DNA of 64,000 nt from Primula veris (Eukaryota; Streptophyta; Magnoliopsida; Ericales; Primulaceae). Shown here one piece after another: positions 47,617-59,085 of the stretch. The DNA lies in contig OY821751.1 in assembly GCA_963682055.1 (NCBI GenBank), forward strand, positions 6,138,001-6,202,000, read 5' to 3'. The position numbers and the translations under genes are program-made. Under the pieces are notes generated by a model. It was given only the letters and a program-made list of their open reading frames with translations. It was not told the origin of the DNA and searched no databases. The stretch's first letter is position 1. Each line of letters opens with the position of its first letter.

Positions 47617-47619
47617 AGA

Positions 47620-50309
47620 GGTGCAGCGCAACACATTTGTTAGAAAATAGTAGACAATTTAAGATTACAAAATATATAAAGAACATTTTTGTGGAGTCTG
47701 TGAAACTTCAAATTAGCACCCAATTTAGGCTTTAACAACCACCACCAGTTGAGGCGTTTGACTTGGGAGGCATGATGAGAATTAAGGGAAAATTTGTGAC
47801 TTTTTTTATATTTAATTTTAGACATATATTTTGCATATATTTTGCTCTCTATATTTTGATCAGGCATGTTGTTAATTTATGGCTTACCAGTTATCATAAG
47901 TCTTGTTTTGTTGCAGCTTTTAAGCTTAGCTGTTTACTTTTTTCGCTTAAAAGCTATTATATATTTTCAAGGTTGAAGAAAGGTCTTTCGTTTAGTAGGT
48001 CAAAAGCTGATGTTTTTTAGTTAAATGGTCTGAAAAAGTTCAAAGCTTTAACCGAGATGAACCTGGGCATTGTTTAATTTGACCTTTTTTAGCTATGTTG
48101 TTTTGCATAAAAGTTGGACTGTATTTTCTTGTTAAGATTAACTACCGATCTTTTGGAGTTTCTTGCATTGAAAAAGCTAGAAGCCTTATGTTGAATACAG
48201 TGTTTTAATTCGTTTACCTGATCCAAAGTCCGGGAACTGTGTATCAAAAAAAGCATTTTTACATTAACAAAGTAGTTATAACCAAGAAATAAAGTAGCCG
48301 AGGCGTTTTGTTTTTCTAACATTTATTTGGCTTCATTGTGAAGAAGCTCTAGCGCAACTAAGCAAGTTAGGAATGGAAGTTAGTAGAGCATCTCACCAAA
48401 TATTATCTGTTTTCTTAAAAACGTGTTCTTCTTTTTTTATCTAAGCAATATAATGGCTTAGACCCAATATTAAAATGCTCATGTAGATATTATTAGAAGA
48501 TTGTTTTTAGTATCTGTAATTATTTATCTGAACGTTCTCTCTTAACTATTTTCCCATAATCTTACAATTCGTATGATACTGGAGTGTTCTTTGATTTCAA
48601 TTTGAACGGTTTTGTTTTCTCACAAGTGCTAAGTTTTGCTGATGATATGTGGATATAGCTAGTAGTTACCACACATGATGATAGTCTTATTATCATGCTC
48701 AAACAGTGCAAAGTTATATATTAAAGAAAAACCTGAAGCAAAATGAAATTAAGATTAAAGTAAAGCGAATGTCAAAATAGTCTTTTAACTTTAAAAAAAC
48801 AGTATCCAAGTCTCGGTACTTAAAATAAACATATCTTTTGTCTTCTTAACGGCAAAATACTTCTTAGTGTGTGGCAACATGATTAAAATAAACAGTTACA
48901 ACTTGAATTGTTCGTCCAATTACGTCTCTTCCTAATCTTCATTCTTCATTTATTCTTTTTAGATTGGTTTTTATTTCTTTTTCTCTTATTTGTTCACTTT
49001 TTGGTAGAATTTTTTAGCTTACAAAAAAGTTTTTTTCTATTATTGCAGTTTTGTAATTTAATCTACAAGTCACTAAACTGCTGATTGTATATTCGCAACA
49101 AGATTCAGGATACTCAGAACCCTGAACACCTAGGGTTCTTCAGCTTTCTCACAGGTAAGCTAATTTATACACAAATACATACCCATACACAAATCATTTC
49201 TTTCCATAAGACCCAAATGATTACAAGTTGAGTAAAAGATATATGTGGAGTGTTTACAAGCAGTGTTTTACAAAAATGGGCTGTTTTTCGAGAAGTCAAT
49301 TGGCTTAAACTTGTAATTGACCATCCAAAAACAATAAAATACCATGCAACCACGCTTGTCAAGTCCAAAATCAACTAGATATTTCTAAATAAAAAATACT
49401 GCAATTGCTAGTCTTCGAGCTCTTTAGTTCTTCATTTTCTTGTTGCTTCCTTTCTTCTAGTTATTTGGTCAAACAAATGGTGCATAATGTGTAAAATTTT
49501 TATGTATGAACTCATCGTATCCCTTTATATATTTTGTACCATTAAGTATTGTCACTTTTCGGTTTTGTACCAATAATTGGGACTTTTCAAATTCAGTGTG
49601 ACCACACGTGATTCTTTTTTAAACAGTTATAGCGGGTTGGTTACATCGACAACCAAAATGAAAACCAAGTGTTTCCTGGTTTAAAAATGCCGAATCTCGT
49701 CTCAAACATCATTTATCAAAATTTTATGGTGTAATTTCCCTAAATTGGATGGTGCATTTAGTTCATGTCGCTATTACCACATCTAGAGGAGAGTACTTCT
49801 GATAGAATAACTTCTTAAGTACCGCATTCCCATTGTTTAGTCCCTCTTTTCACTAGGTTTAGTGGAATCTTTATGTTCAAAACCATGATTTAAGTAGTCA
49901 TTTATCCAGTACCCCAAAGGAATCGTAATTGTCATTCTAATCCTTGTCGAGACAGCCCATCCACGAACGCAAAGTTTACGGCTTACTGATATTCTAACTC
50001 TTATTCACTTTATTTTTCGTGTTATATGAAAATAAAGTTAATGGAAAATACTAAATGTCCATCAAAACTTATAATTTAAACAATTAAAATTTTATATATA
50101 GAGGGGAAAAAATTTAAGATACAAACACTCTAAATGTTTTCTTTAGAAGTTAGATGTAATGTTGTTGAGAGTTTAAAACTTTCTAATATTAATATATCAC
50201 ATTTGTAAGAAAATCAATCAAGCCAACTAAAAATTCTTAGAAACTTTGGTAATGACTTTGTTATATTTTTATTAAGGTCTTTTCTAAAAGAATTAAAGTG
50301 ACTAATAAA
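47620..50309. other. Intergenic, no supported gene
   Basis: Several short frames lie here without domains. A minus-strand MPPKSNASTGGG start near 47775 could be the first exon of the gene ending at 40789. A block at 47880-48090 shares TTGTTGCAGCTTTTAAGCT with a sequence near 42410, suggesting a small dispersed element. The block 49925-50028 resembles 34735-34836. Confidence 0.4.
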
Positions 50310-50329
50310 AACAACGGTTATGCTAGCGC

Positions 50330-51629
50330 CCGAGAATAAATAAAATTATTTCTAAAATTCTATCTACAAGGTTGGCCGCTAACTTACCTTCTATTATTTC
50401 AAAGAATCAAAGTGGATTTGTGCAAGGAAGGGATATTGTTGATTATATTCTGTTGGCTCAAGAGTTTATTTCTAGTCTTGACAAAAAAAAATAGTGGGGA
50501 AAATATGGCTCTGAAATTGGATATGAAAAGAGGTTATGATAAAGTTTCCCGATTCTTTGTTATTTCAGAATAAAGGAAGCTCGAATTCACAGAGGTTTTC
50601 ATTGACAGAATATGGAGACTCATATCTAATAATTGGATTTCTATTATGGTTAATGGCTCCCCTAATGGTTTTTTTAAGACATCTAATAGACTTTGACAAG
50701 ATGATCCCCTATCATCCTCTATTTTCGTTTTATGTTCAGAAATCCTTACTAGAAATTTAAATTCCTTGGCTTATAAAAAGAGCTGGAAAAAGTTTAAATC
50801 TCCCATTAATAGTCCAGTCATTATCCACCTTTCTCTTATGATATTATCATATTTAGTAGTGATACTCTAATTCTATTAAAAATGTCAAAAAGGTTTTGGA
50901 CTAATAGAACAATGACTCTAAACAAGAGATAAACATTGATAAAATGTTTGCCTATGTTTCAAAAAATGTTTCTGTTACCCAAAGAAATTTGATCAAAGAA
51001 GAATTGAAGATAAAAAATAAAAGCCCTCCCTTTATTTATTTGGGGTGTAACCTTTTCTCTGGAACAAAAAAATGTACCCACTTTCATGAATTGATTATAA
51101 AAGTTAAAAGCAAGCTCTCTAACTAGAAAACTCAGTGGTTAAACATGCAAGGTAGAATTACGCTAATCAAGTATGTTCTACAAACTATACATTTCTACAC
51201 TATGGCTGCCCCTGACTCCTCCTTCTCAAGTTATTAAAGAAATTAATGCTATATTGGCTAACTTTCTATGGGGTAAAAATAGAGAAAAGAAAATGAGACA
51301 TTAGGTGAAATGAAAAAGTGTGTGTAAAACTACAGAAGAGGGTGTCTTGGGGTTGAGAAGTTACAAGGATATTTGTAACTCTTTCATGATGAAATTATGG
51401 TGGAAATTTAGAACAAATGATAATATTTTGACTAAATTTATGAAAGTTAAATATTATAAAAAGAGACATACTAATGATGCTATTATTGAGAAAGGGTCTA
51501 GTATCTGGAAGAACATGATAAAAATGAGTGATAAAAGAAACATATTCAATGGCTTATTGGTAAAGAAAATAGTTCTATCAACGAAGACTATTGGATTGGT
51601 ACTGGTCCTATCAGCAACCCTACAATTCC
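50330..51629 (+). pseudogene. LINE reverse transcriptase remnant
   Basis: Shifting frames give INKIISKILSTRLAANLPSI, SKNQSGFVQGRDIVDYILLA, MALKLDMKRGYDKV and SIMVNGSPNGFF, then INAILANFLWG, GVLGLRSYKDICNSFMMKLW and WKFRTNDNILTKFMKVKYY. These are, in order, the early fingers/palm blocks and the post-thumb region of plant L1-type reverse transcriptases. The FADD active-site block is lost in a decayed stretch near 50830-50870. Confidence 0.75.
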
Positions 51630-51901
51630 TGTGAAATGATACACAAACATGTATCTCATCAATATAGCGTGCAAGCAAAGAAGAGAGAGAGAGCTCTGTA
51701 ACTAACTTTTATTATATATTCACTAATTAATCAAAGTACACCTGGACAGTATTTATACGCCAGTTCAGATAGAAAACAGCCAATTACAGAAATCTATCTA
51801 AAAGGTCCTATAGTTTACTGCGCTATGCAATTAAGTACATTATATCATAAAAGTAACAATTACAAGTAGATTAGCATAAAATCATATCAGCTATTTTCAC
51901 A
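51630..51901 (-). repeat. 3' LTR of the nested Copia element
   Basis: Bounded by the ATTCC duplication on the left and the polypurine tract on the right. Contains a GAGAGAGAGAGCTCTGTAAC segment. Confidence 0.9.
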
Positions 51902-51908
51902 CGCCCCC

Positions 51909-53558
51909 TCAAGCTGGAGTATGAATATTAAGAAGACCCAGCTTGGATTTAAGATAGTTAAACTGCTTTTCTCCCAACTCTTTAGTAAAAATATCACCTA
52001 GTTGATGATTTGTAGAGATATGCAGAGTATGAATTGTACCATCCGGTATTTTTTCCCTTATAAAGTGACAATCCACTTTAATGTGTTTTGTCCTTTCATG
52101 AAACATTGGATTAGCAGCCAATGCTAGAGCTGATTTACTATCACTGTAAATACAGGATGGTGTTAAAGAAGTGACATGGAGATCTTTAAGTAGTTGTAGA
52201 AGCCAAACAACCTCACAAGTAACATTGGCCAAGGCCCTGTACTCTGCCTCTGTAGAGCTCCTAGAGATGACATGTTGTTTCTTGTTCTTCCAAGATATTA
52301 GAGATTCACCTAGATACACACAATAGCCTGTGACAGACCTTCTGGTATCTATGCAAGATGCCCAATCAGAATCAGAGAATCCTTTTAAGTGAAAATTATT
52401 AGAAGAATGGTAGAATAGACCATGTACATGAGTTTCCTTTAGATATCTAAGCACTCTATAGGCTGCAACAATATGAGATTTACAAGGGGATGCTAAAAAT
52501 TGACTCAAGAAGTTCACTGCATAGGAGATATCAGGTCTTGTGATGGTCAAGTATAATAACTTTTCCACAAGTCTCCTATATACAAATGGATCAGCAAGTG
52601 GTTATGCATCTTTGTTAGTGAGCTCAAGAGAGCTTTCCATTGGAAAAGCAACTGGTTTACAACCTAGATAACCACTTTCTTCTAAGATATTAAGGGTATA
52701 TTTCCTTTGACACAACATTAACCTTTTCTGAGATCTAGTAATCTCTAAACCCAGAAAAAATCTAAGTTCTCCCAGATTCTTAATATGAAACTTATTATCC
52801 AAAAAAGTCTTGAGACTTGTCATTAAAGACTCATCATTACCTGCTAAGATGACATCATCCACATACACAAGAAGAATAAGAGTAGAAGCTCCTTTATACA
52901 GTGTAAAAAGAGAAGTGTCAGAAACAGCTTGAGAGAAACCATATTCAAGTAAGGATGTAGACAACTTGTAGAACCACTGTCTACTTGCTTGTTTAAGCCC
53001 ATATAAAGACTTATTTAACAAAAAAACTCTTTTGTCATTATCAGCTAGAAAGCCAGGAGGAGACTTCATATATACTTCTTCATTTAACTCACCATGCAGA
53101 AATGCATTATTGACATCCAATTGATGAATTAGTCAATTATTTGCCACAGCCAAAGCAAGAACAACTCGTATTGTTGTCATTTTAGCCACAAGAAAAAATG
53201 TGGCTTCATAGTCCAAACCTTCTTGCCGTGTATATCCTTTGCCAAGCAAACGTGCCTTGTATCTTTTTATGTCACCAGTAGCTTTGTATTTAATTCTAAA
53301 CACCCATTTGCAACCAATGGTTGACTTTCCATTTGGCAGGGATCTAAGTTCCCAAGTAGCATTTTCTTGTAAAGCATTAAGCTCATTTTGCATTGTAACT
53401 TTCCAAAGTGGATCTAAAATAGCCTCTTTATAGGTTTGAGGTTCTATAGAAACAGTTATTTGACAACAGAAGTTTTTGTATGAAGGAGATAATTTTTCAT
53501 ATGCAAGGTATTTAGATAAAGAATGAACAGTAGGACTAGATACTTGAGCTAGGAGCAA
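51909..53558 (-). pseudogene. Copia reverse transcriptase and RNase H
   Basis: Three consecutive minus-strand frames (53133-53558, 52602-53120, 51909-52568) carry GCKWVFRIKYKATGDIKRYK, MDVNNAFLHGELNEEVYM, SLYGLKQASRQWFYKL, LLVYVDDVILAGND (intact active site), ITRPDISYAVNFLSQFL, SSTEAEYRALAN, YSDSKSALALAANP and LGDIFTKEL. Only short gaps with stops separate the frames, so the pol end is the best-preserved part. Confidence 0.9.
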
Positions 53559-53608
53559 TGAAAATCTTGCAAATAGGTAGGTTTATTTTTGGTTCTTGTA
53601 GGTCTATT

Positions 53609-54690
53609 TTATGGTTCTAAAGAAAGAGGAAATGTGGATTCTACTATATCATCTTGTGATGCAGGTGTCACTGATGAAGGAGTATCAATGACATAATGAA
53701 GAAAAAGAGAGTTGTTTTGCTCCCTAACAGGGCTAGAAGCAGTCACACATGTAGGGCTAGAAGGGAGCAAAATAGGTATTGTGGAAGATGTACGAAATTT
53801 TGGTAAATGAGAGGTGTGAGGCTCGGGGGAAACTGTACTTTGGTCATTCTTAAAAGGAAAAACATCTTCATAAAAAAATATATCTCTAGAAATAAAAGTG
53901 ACTCTTTTATCAAGATCAAACAGTTTATATCCTTTAGTAGCAAAAGCATATCCAAGAAAAACATGTTTTCTACTTTTAGCATCAAATTTTGTTCTTCTGC
54001 TAGCTAATGTAGATGCATAACATAGTGAGCCAAAAGTTCTCAAGTGTGAATAAGTAGGTACACTACCAAACAACAGCTCATGAGGAGTTTTAAAATTTAA
54101 CATTTGGGATGGCATTCTATTTATCAAATAAACAGCACTTAAAATACAGTCACCTCAAAAATAAAGAGCAATACCTGACTGAAACCCGAGTGCTCTAGCA
54201 ACATTAAGTAAATGTTGGTGCTTTCTCTCAACAATCCCATTTTATTGAGCTGTCTCCACACAAGTGGTTTGGTGAATGATACTTTTATCATTATAAAAGG
54301 CTGGTAAAAGAAACTATTTACCATTGTCAGTTCTAACAATCTTGACTTGCTGTTGAAATTGAGTAAGTGCATAATTGCAAAAAATCATCAAGTTTATACT
54401 AGATTCTCCTTTATTTCTCAACAAAAACACCCATGTACATCTTAAATAGTCGTCTACTATTGCTTTAAGAAATACTTGTAGCCTTCTAGAGTAGTTACAT
54501 GATAGCATCCCCAAATATCGCAATGAATGAGTTCAAAAATACGAGAACTACTAGTACTACTTCTAGAAAAAGACAATTTTTTCTGCTTTGTAAAATGACA
54601 GGCATCACAGGGAACATTTTCATCTAATAAAAACTCTGGTTTTTATTTCTTCAAAGTCTTCATGGTGGAAAAAGAAGGATTCCCCAATCT
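53609..54690 (-). pseudogene. Copia integrase
   Basis: The C-terminal half is open (53609-54127): [33 protein letters not shown] and [17 protein letters not shown]. Upstream, broken frames give IVDDYLRCTWVFLLRNKGES, VKIVRTDNG and ESTNIYLM-like blocks around the core. Stops and small indels make it non-functional. Confidence 0.8.
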
Positions 54691-54944
54691 CAAATGCCAC
54701 TTATCCCAAGCTGAGATAACTGTTGAACAAAAATTCTTTGAAGGTAGGGAGCCTTGTAAGTAATATAGACCATTGATCTATTTATCTTTCCCAATCATCT
54801 TGGTAGTTGCTAGGTCATGTATGATACAAATGTTTGGCAGAAAAACCAAGCAGCAATGATGTGCATGAGTTAACTTGCTTGTTGAGACTAAGCTGAAACC
54901 AAAACTTGGTATGCATAACACATTATTCAATACCAAACCACATT

Positions 54945-56286
54945 CTAACATGATACTACCAATATAGCTGTGCTACCATTTGGTAGGTGAACTAAGCCTT
55001 CAATCTTCCTAGACTCACTTAGAAAATACAGTTCAGAGTTAACCATGTGTTCAGTGGCTCCAGTATCTAGTATCCATGGACATACCAAATTTCTACCATT
55101 ATTAGCACACGTTGTTGTCTCACAAGTAAGTGCCATACATGAGAAACTAGTGACTGCCATGTTAGAGAATGGTCTAGCTGATTTGGAGTGCAGATTTGCA
55201 TCATTTTGCAAGTTCATTGAATTCATGTGGTTGCACAACTGTTGGAGTTGAGATGAGGTGAACAACCCATTTTGTGGCTTTTCTGGCTCATTTGGACCAA
55301 TCACTTGATTGGCAAAGTTATGAACAAGACCATTTTTATAACCAGAACCTTGTGAAAAATTTGTTGGTTCCTTTTTCTTCCATCCCGATGGATATCCATG
55401 AAGCTTGTAGCATTTTTCTTTAGTATGCCCAGTCATATTACAATGAGAGTAATGCATTGTAGATTTAAACTTATTCCCACTTCTCATATTACCACCATTA
55501 TTTCCACCAGAATTTTGATGAAAAGAGCTTGCAAAAGCCATATGATCATGTGCCCCTCCCCCTACAGAGTTCAAACTTCTCTGTTTTTCTTCTTGAGCAA
55601 CCAGATTAAAAGCATCATTTATTGAAGGAGATGACTTCATCATCAAAATATTACTTCTCACACCAGCATAGCAGTCATTTAAACCCATGAGAAACTTCAT
55701 TTTACATCCCTTTTGCTCTATTTCCCAAAACAAACCACTTAACTTGCAAGTAGAGCTACCAATACCCCCACAAACTCACTTAGGCAAAGGATTCATCACT
55801 TTCACTTCACTCCATAAAGTCTCTAGTTGAGTAAAATAAGCAGTTACAGAAAAGTGTACTTGCACCAATTGACTTATTTCTTGCTGCATTTCATAAATTC
55901 TAGGCTCACTAGTTTAAGAAAACCTAAGATGTATCAACATACAGGATTGACTGAGCAATTTCTGTGCTAACTGAATTTAGAATCCAGGATTGTACAACTA
56001 GGTTACATTTTTGCCAATTTTCATAGGTACCATCACCCTCATTAGGGAATTCCTATCTCCCTGTAACAAAACATAATTTAAATTTGGCTCCCAGTGCTAT
56101 TTCCATGGCCCTTTTCCATGAATTATAATTTCCCCCTGTCAATACCAAATTAACCAATCCAATGCTTGTATTCTCATTAGTATTTACGTAATAAGGTCCA
56201 TTCATCAATTCATTTTGTGAATTTCTATTCATATTTCCCGGTGAACCACCAACAACATCCGCATAACTTCCCATTTTACTTATCAA
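54945..56286 (-). pseudogene. Copia gag and protease
   Basis: Gag begins MISKMGSYADVVGG and contains NENTSIGLVNLVLTGGNYNS then WKRAMEIALGAKFKLCFVTG, closely resembling gag of the sense Copia element at 35723. A second frame (54945-55733) holds FLMGLNDCYAGVRSNILMM, a zinc knuckle whose first Cys is replaced (YSHCNMTGHTKEKC), KLHGYPSGWKKK, and the protease motif WILDTGATEHMVNS. Stops occur near 56050 and through 55740-56000. Confidence 0.85.
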
Positions 56287-56495
56287 ATTAGGTCACAAAT
56301 AAACCCAAATAGCCTCTATTTATTCAATATTCCAATTGACGAACAATAACAGATAGAAAACATCCAGTTCTGAGAAAATAAACCTTAATTCCTCTAATTA
56401 GCTCAAAATTGAACAAAAAAAATAGCAAGAAAAGAGCGAAATGATCTAACCACGGGCGTGAATCAACGCAGAAGAGCTTCACTGCTCTGATACCA

Positions 56496-56770
56496 TGTGA
56501 AATGATACACAAACATGTATCTCATCAATATAGCGTGCGAACAAAGAAGAGAGAGAGAGAGCTCTCTGTAACTAACTTTTATTATATATTTGCTAATTAT
56601 CAAAGTACACCTAAACAGTATTTATAGGCCAATTCAGATAGAAAACCGCCAATTACAGAAATCTATCTAAAAGGTCCTACAGTTTACAGCGTTATGCAAT
56701 TAAGTACATTATATCATAAAAGTAACAATTACAAGTAGATTAACATAAAATCATATCAGCTATCTTCACA
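56496..56770 (-). repeat. 5' LTR of the nested Copia element
   Basis: Bounded by the primer-binding site on the left and the ATTCC duplication on the right. It differs from the other LTR mainly by single substitutions and a GA/CT repeat-length change. Confidence 0.9.
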
Positions 56771-57890
56771 ATTCCTAATGAGCTACAAGCTTTTGAACTT
56801 ATAAAAGATGGACAACGCGATGTGGAAAAAGTTAAAAATAATATCCTATAGAGCTTAAGGAGTAAATTTTCTAATGATATTATTAACCCTCATAGAAAAG
56901 ATGAGGTAGTCTGGAATTGTACTGACAAAGAAAATTTTACAATTAAATTAGTCTGGGAAGTTACTATAGAAAAAGAAGAAAACAGTTGGATTCACAAGCT
57001 TATATGCGATAAGTTAATACCTCTGAAGATCTCTTGATTTATGTGGAGGCTCGTACATAGTGCTCTTCCTTTAGACAGTGCCATTCAAAAAAAGGGAATT
57101 ACTCTTGCTTCAATGTGTACCTGCTGCTGCAATGAGCTAGAAGAATTTAATCATCTTTTCAATAGTTGTTCTATACCTATCAAGGTTTGGGATTTCTATG
57201 ATCAGATTATGCGATTAAAAAGAAATTCTATTTCAGTGAGAAATAGATTATACAACTGGTGGTCTCAAGCTAGCTCTACAAAGTATAAATGGCACTGAAA
57301 AATTTGTAAAGTTCTCCCATTTTTTATTATCTAGTCCATTTGGAAATCAAGGTGCAAAATTAAGTATGAGAATGCTAAATTGTATGTTGAAAATATTTGC
57401 AAAGATATAAACAGAACTGTTCAACTACATATTAAGAACATCTCTGACTTCCCTAATAATTTTGAATTCCCTTACATGGATTTCAATAAAGATTGCAGTA
57501 CCACCACTACAGCTATCAAATGGTTAAATCCTCCATCTGGTTACATTAAAATCAACATTGATGGTTTCTAAAAAAAAGGGGTAGGTTTTAATGGTATTGG
57601 TGAAGTTATAAGAGATCCAGATGGTAATTTCTTAAGTGGATTTTCTACTAGTGATTACAGTGGTACTAGCCTAGAATCAGAAATGAAAGCTTTACAGTTT
57701 GCTATGGATCTAAATCTCAGTGATTATACTATTTTCGAATCAGATTCTTTACAATTAGTGCAAATTATATATAGAAGAAGAATTAAAACCACCATGGAAA
57801 TTACGAAGATCTTATGATTTAATTAAAAGCAAGTGGAAGAGTACTACTTATCTGATTTTGCATGTGTCATTATTACCCTTGTGCTCTTTA
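56771..57890 (+). pseudogene. LINE zinc-binding and RNase H regions
   Basis: Contains DEVVWNCTDKENFTIKLVWE, then the zf-RVT block FMWRLVHSALPLDSAIQKKG with CTCCCNELEEFNHLFNSC, and an RNase H-like segment: PPSGYIKINIDGF, GEVIRDPDGNFLSGFS, ESEMKALQFAMDL and ESDSLQLVQII. Stops separate these pieces. Confidence 0.8.
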
Positions 57891-57901
57891 ATATAAAAAA
57901 A

Positions 57902-58545
57902 ATGATATTGCATGTGACCATTTAAACTCGGCAATTAACCATTTAATTTTCTAGATAGTAATTTCGAAACATAAGTTCACAATTTAATTTGTTTATAGAT
58001 AAACTTTTTTAATCCTTATAGAAGTTTACTAAGCTAACCGTAAGCGATACCCACCATCCCTTATAAAAGCAGCTTTATTACTCCGAATATTAACTTCAGA
58101 ACCTATCAATTAATTGTCAGTTATACTGCAATAAAATCCCTACATATAATATTAACTTTGTGTATGATCATTATTTAATAATGTGATATTTAGAGGCTAT
58201 TTTTTAATTATCATCTTCGCTGACTTCCCTAGAAACTTATATGAGTATGATCCACGTGTGAAATGAAATTTTAAGAGTCATCTTATTCTTACGAGAGAAT
58301 TGAAAACGCACACTTGCCCACAAACTTTGAATTCTCTAGCTTTAATTTATTTTCTCGAAGAAAAAAATTATCAGACTTTAGTATATATAACTAGTTTGCT
58401 TCTCCTAAGTAGGAGATTTCAGAAATAATTGAGACTTGAAAACCAAGTTATTTCAACATCTCTTACAAGAAAGTGTTTTTCTTTATTATCTAAAACCATA
58501 GATTTCTTGGTACGAATTGAAAAATGAATTCCATGCACAATTTCA
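57902..58545. other. Intergenic, no gene seen
   Basis: AT-rich sequence between the LINE tail and the Stowaway-like MITE. Confidence 0.5.
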
Positions 58546-58547
58546 TA

Positions 58548-58785
58548 TTCCATCCGTTCCCATTTAATTCTCCACTATAAAACTACGTGCAATTTTGACC
58601 GGTCAAGAACTTGTATCAAAATTATCGGAATGAAAATTTTGAAAAGTTGATCATATAGTTCAAATATTAAATTTTATTATTAGATTTTAAAAAAATTAAT
58701 TTCAACAATTTTGATACAAGTTATAAGCCGATTAAAATTGCACGTAGTTTCGTAATTGACAATTAAATACGAACGGGGGAGGGAG
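58548..58785. mobile_element. Stowaway-like MITE (238 bp)
   Basis: The left end is TTCCATCCGTTCCCATTTAA and the right end, on the minus strand, is CTCCCTCCCCCGTTCGTATT. The arms are extensively complementary (ACTACGTGCAATTTT and AACTTGTATCAAAATT on both sides). The element is flanked by TA dinucleotides (58546-58547 and 58786-58787), as expected for Tc1/mariner-type Stowaway elements. Confidence 0.8.
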
Positions 58786-58864
58786 TATATAGTAAAAGTT
58801 TCAGTGACTGATTTGCCCTAAAAATGATATAGAAAGGAATGAGAAAGCACATAATCTAATTTAA

Positions 58865-59085
58865 ACCGGCTCAAAGGAGTTAGGAGTAGCTGTCATGCAC
58901 CAATTCGTGAGAACATACGTGGTCATCCAACTAGCGTTGGAAGGGTTGATCTCGTAGTAGAGGTTCGACTAGCTGAGCTTCCCTTTTGGTGCTCGCAAAA
59001 TTATCCGTCCCATGATTGATTTAGTCAGTGTCTTGGCCCGGAACTCTCCCATGAGCTAGACACCGGCATTCTGCTTCATTGGTAA
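58865..59085. other. GC-richer block of unknown origin
   Basis: About 220 bases are clearly less AT-rich than everything around them, for example CATACGTGGTCATCCAACTA, GGTTGATCTCGTAGTAGAGG and GCTTCCCTTTTGGTGCTCGC. No open frame, tRNA or rRNA structure was recognised. An organelle-derived insertion is one possibility; I cannot place it. Confidence 0.35.

Larger units (their letters stand above)
51630..56770 (-). mobile_element. Ty1-Copia LTR retrotransposon, antisense, nested in the LINE
   Basis: LTRs are 51630-51901 and 56496-56770, beginning TGTGAAATGATACAC and ending TTCACA. Flanking 5-mers (51625-51629 and 56771-56775) are both ATTCC. The minus strand shows a primer-binding site TGGTATCAGAGC (complement of 56484-56495) and the polypurine tract TTGAGGGGGCG next to 51901. 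By eye the LTRs differ at about 14 of 270 positions plus small indels. The interior order is gag, protease, integrase, reverse transcriptase, RNase H, with scattered stops. Confidence 0.95.
50310..57901 (+). mobile_element. LINE (L1-like) 3' portion, interrupted by a Copia element
   Basis: Segments 50310-51629 and 56771-57901 form one plus-strand non-LTR retrotransposon. They join at the duplicated ATTCC so that PTIPNELQAFELI reads across. The first segment is the reverse transcriptase, the second the zinc-binding and RNase H regions. Endonuclease and ORF1 are absent, consistent with 5' truncation. A short A-rich tail (about 57892-57901) may mark the 3' end. Many stops and frameshifts are present. 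Confidence 0.8.

Noticed and set aside
54945..55733. Plus-strand frames opposite the nested Copia element (for example 55045-55251 and 55398-55625)
   Set aside because: They are shadows of the minus-strand gag/protease reading.
58930..58990. Possible tRNA because of a GAGGTTCGACTAG T-arm-like motif
   Set aside because: No acceptor stem, D-arm or anticodon arm could be drawn around it.
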